NCBI RefSeq assembly: GCF_009909235.1
Contig: NZ_JAAAPO010000005.1
Span: forward strand, 310,001 to 374,000
Length of the DNA stretch: 64,000 bases
Reading direction: 5' to 3'
DNA from: Novosphingobium ovatum
GTDB lineage: Bacteria > Pseudomonadota > Alphaproteobacteria > Sphingomonadales > Sphingomonadaceae
Positions 21,077 to 29,317 of this stretch are shown here, piece by piece. The notes under the pieces were generated by a model. That model saw only the letters and a program-made list of their open reading frames with translations, ran no database searches and had not been told where the DNA came from. The position numbers were made by a program, and so were the translations under genes. Every line of letters starts with the position of its first letter. Position 1 is the stretch's first letter.

Positions 21077-21918
21077 TGTGCCATCCTGTAGGTTACGGTG
21101 CCATCGGTCAGTTGGATCGACAGGTAGAGTTCGGCTCCTGCCTCGCTTTCATCCCATACCCCCTCGCAGCAATTGCCCGTAAACAGACCCCAGACCCCGC
21201 CGCCAATCGTGACGGGCAGCCGGGTGCCCCCCGCGTCGGTCGAGCGCAGCACCTGCACGCTGCCGGACCAACTGCCCGCCAGCGAAAGGATGACACTGCG
21301 CCCAGACACCGGATGATATGGTCCATAGACCCCGGAACTGCTGGCGGTGCCTGCCAAAGCCGTGGTCGTGGGGGCGGCAACGGCTACGGTGCCCGCCACA
21401 TTTTGCGTAGCGGGAAAATTGGCGACCGTTACCGAGGGCGCGATCTCTGCCAGGCTGGCGCTGGAAGGCGTGGAGGCCAGAACCGAGCCTTGGGTGATAT
21501 TGGCCCAGACGTTGGTCACCACCGTAGGCGGGGTGGTGGCAATGTTCAGCATCAGCACATGCGACAACAGATCACCTGCTGCAAATCCGGTGCCGCCCTG
21601 CAGCGCGGTGTATTGCGTCTGAACCATCTGCTGACCTGTCAGCTTGCCAATCGGGGCGACAGGGGCAGTGGGTTGCCCAGTGTTGCCGGTGCCCCAATTC
21701 ACATAGCTCAGTTGTGCTCCATCATCGCGAACCAGCCAATACACCCCGGCCGCGTCCACCACCGACACATCGGCCAAGGGCGCACATGCGCCCGAAACGA
21801 TCGCCACCGGCAAGGGCGTGATGGCGGTTACGGATTGCGCCAATCCGTTTGCATCGGAAAATGACATGCCCATTTGCGGGACAAACCCACCCGGCGCCTT
21901 GATTTCTAAGTTGGACAT
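21073..21918 (-). CDS. phage structural-like protein paired with the tailspike-like gene
   Basis: This 281-residue protein has no signal peptide and is rich in Ala, Thr, Val and Gly. A middle segment VANFPATQNVAGTVAVAAP resembles linker or collar segments of phage structural proteins. The C-terminal 100 residues (from GPYHPVSGRSVILSLAGSW) look like a compact beta domain with paired cysteines NCCEGVWDE. GGAG lies 8 nt before the ATG. It is translationally coupled to the tailspike-like gene, so the two probably form one particle or complex. The function is not established; an EPS-binding adhesin is an alternative. Confidence 0.55.
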   Translation of the reverse strand: MSNLEIKAPGGFVPQMGMSFSDANGLAQSVTAITPLPVAIVSGACAPLADVSVVDAAGVYWLVRDDGAQLSYVNWGTGNTGQPTAPVAPIGKLTGQQMVQTQYTALQGGTGFAAGDLLSHVLMLNIATTPPTVVTNVWANITQGSVLASTPSSASLAEIAPSVTVANFPATQNVAGTVAVAAPTTTALAGTASSSGVYGPYHPVSGRSVILSLAGSWSGSVQVLRSTDAGGTRLPVTIGGGVWGLFTGNCCEGVWDESEAGAELYLSIQLTDGTVTYRMAQ

Positions 21919-22154
21919 TCTGGCTGCTCCATCGAATCGACTAAAGCAAACCCTATCAAATTGGTTTAGGTGTAGGACAGATTTTTCCTATTTGGTTATT
22001 TTCACAGACATCGAGCGACCTCGCCCCATTTCCCGGCACACCAGCCCCCACGCACCTTGTGTGCAGTTGCAAAGTGTGTTTTTTGCCCTCACTAAGTGTT
22101 TCCCCGGCTTGCCTTGTTGCACCGAACAGTCGGGGGATCCGCCAAGGCCCTTGC

Positions 22155-22730
22155 ATGGAGGAAATTTTGAAACCTCTGAACGCCGCAAACTCCAGCATGC
22201 TGGCAGGCGGAGCCAGTTTTTCACGCGCCGATCGTATTCGTCGGCAGTTGTGGGTGATCACCTGGGCCCTGCTGGCCGCATGGACACCGGCCCCTCTGCA
22301 TCGTTGGCGTTGCTTCCTTTTGCGCGCCTTTGGTGCCCGGATTGGCAAGGGCGTGCTGGTATATGGCTGCGTGCGCGTCTGGTATCCGGCCAATCTGACC
22401 GTCGGTGACAACGCCTGCCTGGGCCGCCGCGTGACCTGCTATAATCAGGGCGACATCACCATCGGCGCTCGCGCGATTATCTCGCAGGGTGCACATCTAT
22501 GCGCCAGTAGCCATGATGTCAGTGACAGGCACTTTCAATTGACGCTGCGCCCGATCCAGATTGACGCCGATGCATGGGTCGCAGCGGATGCCTTTGTTGG
22601 TCCAGGGGTCAACATTGGCGAAGGTGCGGTACTGGCCGCCCGCGGCGTGGCTTTTACCGATCTGGACGCATGGACGATCTATCGCGGCAACCCTGCTCAG
22701 CCGATCAAGGCCCGCAAATGGCGCAATTGA
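22155..22730 (+). CDS. WcaF-like hexapeptide-repeat acyltransferase
   Basis: This protein of 191 residues is a left-handed beta-helix acyltransferase, probably acetylating an EPS sugar. Hexapeptide repeats run from about residue 70 (IGKGVLVYGCVRVWYPANLTVGD) to 175. The catalytic histidine is probably in GAHLCASSHDVSD. The N-terminal RRQLWVITWALLAAWTPAPLHRWRCFLLRAFGA pattern matches WcaF-like enzymes, given here only as a description of residues 26-58. Start choice is unclear: GGAGGA at 22157-22162 sits inside the ATG-started frame and is ideally placed for TTG at 22167, which would shorten the protein by four residues. Confidence 0.82.
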   Translation: MEEILKPLNAANSSMLAGGASFSRADRIRRQLWVITWALLAAWTPAPLHRWRCFLLRAFGARIGKGVLVYGCVRVWYPANLTVGDNACLGRRVTCYNQGDITIGARAIISQGAHLCASSHDVSDRHFQLTLRPIQIDADAWVAADAFVGPGVNIGEGAVLAARGVAFTDLDAWTIYRGNPAQPIKARKWRN

Positions 22731-23704
22731 GCGGTTTCGGCGGTCATAGCTGGATGTCGGCCGTCAATCGGCATGTCCTTTGCCTGACGGTCGCTGGCTT
22801 TGCGACGATCGGCGCCAATGCCCATGCGGCCAGCGTTGGCGCGGCCGGTCGGTTCTGTCCCCGCAACTTTACCGCCAACACCTATTCCGTAACCCGCTTT
22901 TCCGCGGACAATGTGGACCTGCAACGCCGCCATCCCACATATCAAAGCGGCACGCGGATGTATTTTTTCAACTGGATCAACGGCATCAGCAATCCGAATG
23001 ACCGGATTGAAATTGCCCCCGACCAGTCCGCCCATGTTTGGGGAATCAGCGGCCCCAATGGACAGATGTCATCGGCGGCGCAGATCCCTGTTGCCCCTTA
23101 TTTCGTCGGCAAAGTATTTGGCGGCAGCATGTGCGTGTCGGTGTTGATCCAGTTCGATCCTGCACTGGTCGATACGACGAAAGGCTTTCCCGCCGTTTGG
23201 GCGATGTCCTTCGAACATCTCAATCAAGCGCGCAGAAAAAGCGGTGGAGAGCCAAAGGACAGCTACGAAAATTTCATGGAGTATGATTTTTTCGAGTTCT
23301 ACAAAAATCCGCCACCGCAATATTTAGGCAGCATTATCCATTGGTACGGGCGATACCGGCAAGATTGCCGCAATCGGGTATTTTGTAGCCGCGCGTTCTC
23401 TTTCCAGAACTTTGGTCGCGCCATCCCCAGCGGCACCGACTGGAACACGCAATGGCATGAGATTGGTGCAATCATCACCCAAAAGACGCCGAAATCGCCG
23501 CAAAAAATCGAATATTTCTTTGATGGCAAACGGTTGGCCGATCCGTTCTATATGAACGGCGGCGCCATGTCGTTCCTGCCCATGGAACCGACTGCCCCTG
23601 ACGATCACCGCATGGTGCTGCTGTTTGGCAGCAATTCTGCTCCCTTGCGGATCAAGGCAGTCAATGTCTTCCAGCCAACCGACTCGCAAAATCTCGAAAA
23701 CTGA
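22718..23704 (+). CDS. putative secreted GH16-like glycanase
   Basis: The frame encodes 328 residues from ATG 22718, overlapping the acetyltransferase end by 13 bp; ATG 22754 is the alternative. A signal peptide ends near NAHA (residue 37). The mature part looks like a jelly-roll domain. Residues 156-163 (GFPAVWAM) resemble the GH16 strand with conserved Trp. EYDFFE (188-193) fits the GH16 ExDxxE catalytic pattern, although Tyr replaces the usual aliphatic residue. Secreted GH16 enzymes in EPS loci (such as ExoK in rhizobia) trim the polymer. I infer the same role here, without certainty that it is active. Confidence 0.55.
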   Translation: MAQLSGFGGHSWMSAVNRHVLCLTVAGFATIGANAHAASVGAAGRFCPRNFTANTYSVTRFSADNVDLQRRHPTYQSGTRMYFFNWINGISNPNDRIEIAPDQSAHVWGISGPNGQMSSAAQIPVAPYFVGKVFGGSMCVSVLIQFDPALVDTTKGFPAVWAMSFEHLNQARRKSGGEPKDSYENFMEYDFFEFYKNPPPQYLGSIIHWYGRYRQDCRNRVFCSRAFSFQNFGRAIPSGTDWNTQWHEIGAIITQKTPKSPQKIEYFFDGKRLADPFYMNGGAMSFLPMEPTAPDDHRMVLLFGSNSAPLRIKAVNVFQPTDSQNLEN

Positions 23705-23713
23705 ACGGCATGT

Positions 23714-24358
23714 TCAATCCCGAGCGCGCAAAACCTTGCCATAGAGGAACAGATCGGCACGGTCCTGCTCCTCTTGCGTGAAGCGTGGCCGAACCACTCG
23801 GGCGGGAATACCCATGGCAACGGAATAGGGCGGAATATCCCGCGTTACCATGGCGTTTGAGCCAATAACCGACCCCCGCCCGATGCGAACGCCTTCCATG
23901 ATCGTCACCCGCGATCCGATCCAGACATCGGATTCGATCACCGTAACTGGTCTTGGGGTGCTGGGAAAATTATAGCGCATGGGCACTTCAGCATCACCAA
24001 TCAGGTGATCATTGCCGATCACCTGTACCTCGGTGGAGATCATGGTCAGATCGCCAACCACGACCGGACCGTGAAAGCAGCCACTGTGACCGATCGATGC
24101 ATAGCGACCAAAACGCGCGCCCACGATTGCCTCGTTGGGCGCCCATTGAAAGCCCTCCCCCGCCTCGGCCAGCTTCAACTTGCGCACCATATGACTGTGC
24201 AGCAAGGCGCGCAGCTTACGCTTCCAAGACGGCTCCACGCGGTCGCGGCATAGTACGATAACCTCGTCCCGAACGCGCATCGGGTGCATGCCCGCATCTG
24301 CCCAAGGGCGCTTGTTGAAGGTCGGCTTATCCACGCAACATCGCATCCACAGCATCAT
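23714..24358 (-). CDS. hexapeptide-repeat acetyltransferase (CatB/LbetaH type)
   Basis: This 214-residue protein has left-handed beta-helix repeats from about residue 75 (NEAIVGARFGRYASIGHSG) to 195 and the xenobiotic-acyltransferase-type ending VWIGSRVTIMEGVRIGRGSVIGSNAMVTRDIPPYSVAMGIPA, listed here only by position (about 145-190). Histidine in GNDHLIGD is the likely catalytic base. The start is uncertain: ATGs at 24358, 24355, 24346 and 24289 are possible and none has a strong ribosome site. The longer forms overlap the preceding glycosyltransferase, suggesting coupling. It is the last gene of the minus-strand EPS arm and converges on the GH16-like gene with 9 bp between stops. Confidence 0.8.
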   Translation of the reverse strand: MMLWMRCCVDKPTFNKRPWADAGMHPMRVRDEVIVLCRDRVEPSWKRKLRALLHSHMVRKLKLAEAGEGFQWAPNEAIVGARFGRYASIGHSGCFHGPVVVGDLTMISTEVQVIGNDHLIGDAEVPMRYNFPSTPRPVTVIESDVWIGSRVTIMEGVRIGRGSVIGSNAMVTRDIPPYSVAMGIPARVVRPRFTQEEQDRADLFLYGKVLRARD

Positions 24359-25454
24359 CAATCAGTTCACGCTGAACCTGTGGGGTGAAGCGCCCAATCA
24401 ACGCACCCCGGCAGGCCTCGCGGCGCTGCCCCACGGTCATCGGCCATGCCAGCAGGCGAGAGATCGCATCAGCCAGCCCCGACACCGAGCCATAGGGGAA
24501 GAACGCCCCCGACTGCCCCTCGATCACCGCCTCCACTTCGGGCATTTGGCGGTCCAGATCCGAATGCGTCACCACCGGTGTACCATAGGCCAGCGCATGC
24601 ATCGCCGTCAGGCCTACCTTGCCAGGGCTGACCACACAATCGGCCGCCATCACATAGCTGGCGATCCGGGTTTCGTCATAGATCGAGCCCACACAGCGCA
24701 GATCGACACCACGCTCGCGTGCCTGCGCCTGCAAAGCCTGTTCGGCAGGGCCAGTGCCGATCATCACGATCACCAGCGGGCGCCCTTGCGTATCCACCGA
24801 GGCCGCCGCATCCACCAACCAGTCATACTGGCAAATGTCGGTGATCCGCGAAATGGTCAGCAGAATCGCGGCGTCCTCGGGCAGATTCAACTCGGCGCGC
24901 AATTGCGCCATCGGCACGTGATCCAACGCCTCGAACTGGGCGCATTGCGCGTCCCAATCCAATGAATTGTAAATCACCGTAATCCGCCGGTCGTCAAAAC
25001 CGGTTTGGCGGGCCAATTCCACCGCGCGGTTGCTGTAGACCAGAGCCCGATTCGCCAAGCCGAAATACAGATTGCGCAGCTTGCCCTTCAGCCAGCTTTC
25101 CTCACGGCGCCAACCATGAGCCCAAAAGCCCACCTTTATTCCGCGACAACGCGCCAGCAAACAGGCACGCCACGTTTGATGAATATTGGGATTACCAATG
25201 ATAATCGTGGCATCGAACGAAGGATCTAGCGCTTGCTCATAGTCAGCGATCCGCATTTTCTCGGTTTTCTCATCACCGATAAAACTAATGGGATGCACCG
25301 TCACAAGATCATCACCCTTGAAGGCTTTGATCCCCTGAAAATCATTATGGCCGCCAAAAAAATGATAGGAATGCCTTTTGGATTTGGCCAATTCACGCAT
25401 GACCGGCGCACGGTAATGCGGAAAATGATGATACAGAACGCTTATCTTTGCCAT
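24327..25454 (-). CDS. GT4 family glycosyltransferase
   Basis: This 375-residue GT-B enzyme starts MAKISVLYHHFPHYRAP. The donor domain includes ILLTISRITDICQYDWLVDAA and the family 4 donor site VVSPGKVGLTAMHALAYGTPVVTH. The base composition is lower in GC than the plus-strand arm. It sits 142 bp after another GT4 gene in the same direction. The sugar transferred is unknown. Confidence 0.83.
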   Translation of the reverse strand: MAKISVLYHHFPHYRAPVMRELAKSKRHSYHFFGGHNDFQGIKAFKGDDLVTVHPISFIGDEKTEKMRIADYEQALDPSFDATIIIGNPNIHQTWRACLLARCRGIKVGFWAHGWRREESWLKGKLRNLYFGLANRALVYSNRAVELARQTGFDDRRITVIYNSLDWDAQCAQFEALDHVPMAQLRAELNLPEDAAILLTISRITDICQYDWLVDAAASVDTQGRPLVIVMIGTGPAEQALQAQARERGVDLRCVGSIYDETRIASYVMAADCVVSPGKVGLTAMHALAYGTPVVTHSDLDRQMPEVEAVIEGQSGAFFPYGSVSGLADAISRLLAWPMTVGQRREACRGALIGRFTPQVQRELIDDAVDAMLRG

Positions 25455-25596
25455 TATAGTGACCCATATATTTTTTGTTTCGACGTTACCCCACCCCGTC
25501 GCAACCCATTGCCTAACTACTCCATTCGTACCAATTCGTCACCAACTCTGGCGCATTTTATGGATTTTTTACCCATCTGGATAGGTTAGCACACAC

Positions 25597-26706
25597 CTAA
25601 CCTTCAACGAATGATTTCGGACGAGCGCTATTTTCGTAAAAGTTTCGAACGACGCTTAATAAGTAATCAGCACCAGCTTCGGCGGCGACATGATCTAAAG
25701 CCCATGCCCGGCGACGCACGCGCAATTCAGGCGTGAACACATGCTCCGCCACCATGGCATCAACCGCTGCGGCAATACTCTTTGGCGCAAAGGCCGGCAC
25801 CACGCGGCCACGCCACGCTTCCTCCAAACACATCGACGCACCAACACGATCGGATGTGATCACAGCCGCACCGTTCAGCAGCGCCTCGCTGACCACGACG
25901 CCCCACCCGTCGTCTGTCGTGCGAGAGGGTTGTATCAGCAGATCGACGCCCTGCAAATGCGTTTGCACCTGATCCGATTGCAGGGCACCTGCATAAACGA
26001 TGCGCTGATCGCGCTCAGCCGCCGCCCGCACTACCGGCGCCAGTTCGCCGTTCCCCACCACGGCCAGGCGAAAATTCGAGGTGATGTGGCGCGCAGCCTC
26101 CAGCACATCGAGGATGCCCTTGGGCTGTTCAAGCCGCCCGACATAGCCAATATGTAGCACATCACGCGGCGGTAAGACCTGCGGCTCCCCGCCGGGTTTG
26201 ATGAAATAGCAAAACGGATACACCTGGGCCGGCTTGTACCCCGTCGCCAAAAACCACGATGGCCCGTGCGCGCCCACCGCCAGCACAAAGCCATTTCGGC
26301 GAATGCGCCCCTCGGTCAGCCAGCTTTGGATATAGCGCAAGACGCCCTTCACGCCTTCCCGCACGCGGGGCTCGTGAAACAGGCCAAACCGTCGACCGTG
26401 GCGAACGCAGGCCCCAATGCCTTTCGTCATGATCTCATAGTGCCGCATGCCGATAAACACATGCACAGTATCATCGCAAGATTGCCGGACATGCTCCTCG
26501 ACCCAATCGGCATTGGGCGATTGCACCAGCGTATACAGCCCTTCGCACTGAGCCTTCCAACCCAATGCCAATCGGTCGGCAGGCACAGCCTGCGCGGCAA
26601 CCAAAGTCACCGCACCAACCTCGGCATTTGCACATAATGCGTCCAAAAGACCACCGATGTGATGCGAGGCGTTATTCACATAAAATGTGAAATTACACTT
26701 TTTCAC
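25597..26706 (-). CDS. GT4 family glycosyltransferase
   Basis: This 369-residue GT-B protein begins at GTG 26706, with GGAG 8 nt upstream. The N-terminal part is unusual for GT4 (VNNASHHIGGLLDALCANAEV). The C-terminal donor domain is clear: IGYVGRLEQPKGILDVLEAA near residue 195 and LIQPSRTTDDGWGVVVSEAL near residue 265. It lies between the polymerase-like gene and the next GT4 gene and probably extends the same repeat unit. Confidence 0.8.
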   Translation of the reverse strand: MKKCNFTFYVNNASHHIGGLLDALCANAEVGAVTLVAAQAVPADRLALGWKAQCEGLYTLVQSPNADWVEEHVRQSCDDTVHVFIGMRHYEIMTKGIGACVRHGRRFGLFHEPRVREGVKGVLRYIQSWLTEGRIRRNGFVLAVGAHGPSWFLATGYKPAQVYPFCYFIKPGGEPQVLPPRDVLHIGYVGRLEQPKGILDVLEAARHITSNFRLAVVGNGELAPVVRAAAERDQRIVYAGALQSDQVQTHLQGVDLLIQPSRTTDDGWGVVVSEALLNGAAVITSDRVGASMCLEEAWRGRVVPAFAPKSIAAAVDAMVAEHVFTPELRVRRRAWALDHVAAEAGADYLLSVVRNFYENSARPKSFVEG

Positions 26707-26781
26707 TACACCTGCTCCAATAGCGATAACAGCCTCAGGCTCTCGAAAAACAGATGAATAGCCAAAACACCGCTGCTCGAC

Positions 26782-28074
26782 TTATTGGTTATTTTCATAT
26801 CCGGACTTTGGCGGCCTCAAATCCAATGCGACGATAGAAAACGCCACAACGAATGACGTATACACACCTTGCAAAGCACCCTCAGTCACCGAGTAAACCA
26901 ACGTTACGACAAACGCAATAATCTTAAAGGAATAGATACGATCAGAGCAAATTCTATAGGAAAACGACCCGTAATTTGACGATGCCGCTCGCAGAAAGAC
27001 ACTCTTATACAGCGAATATTGCAGAAAAAGGAACGCGGAAAGCCCCATCACCCCGCCATGTGCAATGTGATTGATCATCGCCGAGTGCAAATACATCAAA
27101 TCCTCGGTGTAGGCACCAATACGGACCGAGGCATAGGCACCCATGCCCGCACCCATCAGGGGATGATCGACAAATTGCCGAATACCCCAAATCCAGGCCT
27201 GCGTACGTAGCGCCGATGTACCATCTGTCACCGTCAATTCGCTGAAATTTACAAGCGCAACGTAAATTGGGATTGAATACCCAACCACAATAAGGGCTGG
27301 GATCACAAATTTCAAAATATATTGCTCGTAATGGTGCCGAGCCCATATTTCAAAATACTTGGAGAGGTACAGCATTAATGCTGCGAGTACGATTGCGATA
27401 TAGCCAGTCCGTGAATCCGACATATACAGGCAGGTAATCGATACGCCGATCATGCAAAGCGCCCAAAAGCGCTTAAACGTGCCATTCAATGAGGACCGCA
27501 ACTCGGTCAGATTCCATACGGCACTCATACAGGCGGCGTAGCCTAGAATGCCGGGATGCCAGGTTATACCTTGCAGCCGGTATCGGCCGTCCGCAGCGGA
27601 TTCGGAACCAACGTAAGCATCACCAACATTCAGCAGTCCGGTAATAAGTGAAGCCAGCGTCACCGCACCAAACGCGCTCATGAGGACATGGACAAAATTT
27701 ATTTTTTCAAAATTCAATCTGGGACGCAAACAAAGCCCGATCATCAACATGCCCACAATTCGCAGATAAATTGGCAACATGTCTTTAAAATTGGGCCCGA
27801 TGACCAAACTGATTCCCATGTATGTGCAAAACAGGATCGGCGCCGCCATATTGCGCAACGCGTTTCCGCCTGTTTTCAACAGCAGAAGGCCGGCAAAGAT
27901 GATAATACCCCATCGCACCATTGGTAAAACCGCCGGCGAATAGTCATCCTTGATCGAAAACAGCACGATTTGAAGGAACACAGCCACAGCAACAGCTGAC
28001 TTCGGCCAGGCTGAAAGGAGGATCTTCAGCTCTCGTTTGGTGGCAGCGGTTACGTTCTGCATTTCGAATTTCAC
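26782..28074 (-). CDS. Wzy-like polysaccharide polymerase / O-antigen ligase family membrane protein
   Basis: This 430-residue protein has about 10 to 12 membrane segments and a large loop after about residue 270. That loop contains GAGMGAYASVRIGAYTEDL and LHSAMINHIAHGGVMG, which resemble the active loop of Wzy/WaaL proteins. GTG 28074 or ATG 28062 could start it. It follows the TPR-like gene by 46 bp. This stretch is among the lowest in GC of the window: I counted 46 G or C in the 120 bases 27241-27360. Two proteins of this superfamily lie in the locus, so one is probably polymerase and the other a ligase or second polymerase. Confidence 0.75.
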   Translation of the reverse strand: MKFEMQNVTAATKRELKILLSAWPKSAVAVAVFLQIVLFSIKDDYSPAVLPMVRWGIIIFAGLLLLKTGGNALRNMAAPILFCTYMGISLVIGPNFKDMLPIYLRIVGMLMIGLCLRPRLNFEKINFVHVLMSAFGAVTLASLITGLLNVGDAYVGSESAADGRYRLQGITWHPGILGYAACMSAVWNLTELRSSLNGTFKRFWALCMIGVSITCLYMSDSRTGYIAIVLAALMLYLSKYFEIWARHHYEQYILKFVIPALIVVGYSIPIYVALVNFSELTVTDGTSALRTQAWIWGIRQFVDHPLMGAGMGAYASVRIGAYTEDLMYLHSAMINHIAHGGVMGLSAFLFLQYSLYKSVFLRAASSNYGSFSYRICSDRIYSFKIIAFVVTLVYSVTEGALQGVYTSFVVAFSIVALDLRPPKSGYENNQ

Positions 28075-28120
28075 TTGCTTGGGGCAATGGGGGATTGTGA
28101 GACCGGGGCGATGGTTCGCT

Positions 28121-29317
28121 TCAGTTCACTTTGCTCACTCCAAACGCCCGAATGGAAACGCTGCCCTGTCCCGGCGCCAGAGCCAGTGAAATCCAGTTGA
28201 ACGGACATTGCGGATCAACCGTAACATCGCTCGACCACACATGACTGCGTGGGTCCATGCTTCCTGCATACCATGAATCAGGCTGATGGCCGCAGCTCCA
28301 GCCGATCCGCACGCGTGCACTGTCATGGCCATCACTGTCGAGCGCGCGCCATTGCACCCGGTATCGCCCGCTGACAGGCAAGACCATCTGCTGCAGGACG
28401 TTGACGATCGCCGGACTGCTGCTCTCGACTTCCAGCACGTTGCCACTGCTGTCCGGCCTGATGTATTGGGTCACGTCGGAATTTTGCGGCAGCTGCCAGG
28501 CCAGCAGCGTGAAATTGCGCCCCTGTTCAGCCGTTTTGAACGCGGGATCGAACACCATGCTCCGGGCCAGTTCGGGGCACTGTGCGTTACGCAAGGCGCG
28601 CGCTTCGTTGGTGGCGTTGATCAGCACCAGCCTTTGAACCATCACACCAGTCTGTTCACAGCCGGCGATATGCCCATTGCGGGCCATGCGCAGCAGCACA
28701 TCCATGCGCCGGACCACCTGATCCAGCGGCGCGGTTTCGACGTTCTTCAAATAGGTCGGCAGCCAAGGCGGATTGAGCGCCGCGCGCGCCGCCAGTCCCT
28801 CGCGCGCCTGTTCGGTGCCATCGATCATGGCCATCACTTGCGGATTGTCGATGAGGTCGGGCGATTGGCGCAACAATGCATCGGCGCGCAAGGTCGCGAC
28901 GCGATCATCCTGCAACTCGATGGCGCGCGCCATCCAATAGAGCTGGGTAAACGGGCGGCGCCAACCCTGACCGCCGGCCACCAGCATCGCGGCCTCGGCG
29001 CCAGACGTATCGCCTGTCGCCAAACGGTAGCGGCCGAGCAATTCAGCGCTTTCCGGTTCCATCGGATCGCGATCGATATGCAGCTTCGCCAAGCGCAAGG
29101 CTTCGGCGGGTTTGCCATCCAGTTCGGCGTTACGGATTGCAACCTGCAAGCCCTGCACCATCAAGGCTTCGGCATAGCGGTTGGCAAATGTGGGATGTTC
29201 CGCGGCAAAGCGGTCCAACCCACTGTACGCGGCCAACGCCATATAAATTGAGGTGCCAACGAGCGCCAAGCAGAAGCCCAATCGCCCCGTCCGGCGGCCC
29301 GTCGGTACCATTGGCAT
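28121..29317 (-). CDS. unknown EPS-locus protein with TPR-like N-terminus and beta C-terminus
   Basis: This 398-residue protein has one N-terminal membrane span (residues about 13-32, LGFCLALVGTSIYMALAAYS) and then helical, TPR-like repeats to about residue 250, with phrases such as PESAELLGRYRLATGDTSGAEAAM. The last 130 residues look all-beta (SGRYRVQWRALDSDG, NWISLALAPGQGSVSIRAF), like a carbohydrate-binding or jelly-roll domain. GGGAGG lies 6 nt before ATG 29317, which overlaps the wzc stop as TGATG. It is probably a periplasmic protein anchored in the inner membrane that helps polymer assembly. I do not recognise a named family. Confidence 0.65.
   Translation of the reverse strand: MPMVPTGRRTGRLGFCLALVGTSIYMALAAYSGLDRFAAEHPTFANRYAEALMVQGLQVAIRNAELDGKPAEALRLAKLHIDRDPMEPESAELLGRYRLATGDTSGAEAAMLVAGGQGWRRPFTQLYWMARAIELQDDRVATLRADALLRQSPDLIDNPQVMAMIDGTEQAREGLAARAALNPPWLPTYLKNVETAPLDQVVRRMDVLLRMARNGHIAGCEQTGVMVQRLVLINATNEARALRNAQCPELARSMVFDPAFKTAEQGRNFTLLAWQLPQNSDVTQYIRPDSSGNVLEVESSSPAIVNVLQQMVLPVSGRYRVQWRALDSDGHDSARVRIGWSCGHQPDSWYAGSMDPRSHVWSSDVTVDPQCPFNWISLALAPGQGSVSIRAFGVSKVN

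Noticed and set aside
19715..21091. 458-codon plus-strand frame opposite the tailspike-like gene
   Set aside because: The minus-strand translation has beta-helix repeat texture and a sensible operon overlap, while the plus-strand one is Arg/His-rich without motifs.
21992..26797. The 13-mer TTGGTTATTTTCA occurs at 21992 and at 26785
   Set aside because: One shared 13-mer in 64 kb is expected by chance, and the second copy lies at the coding end of the polymerase-like gene.
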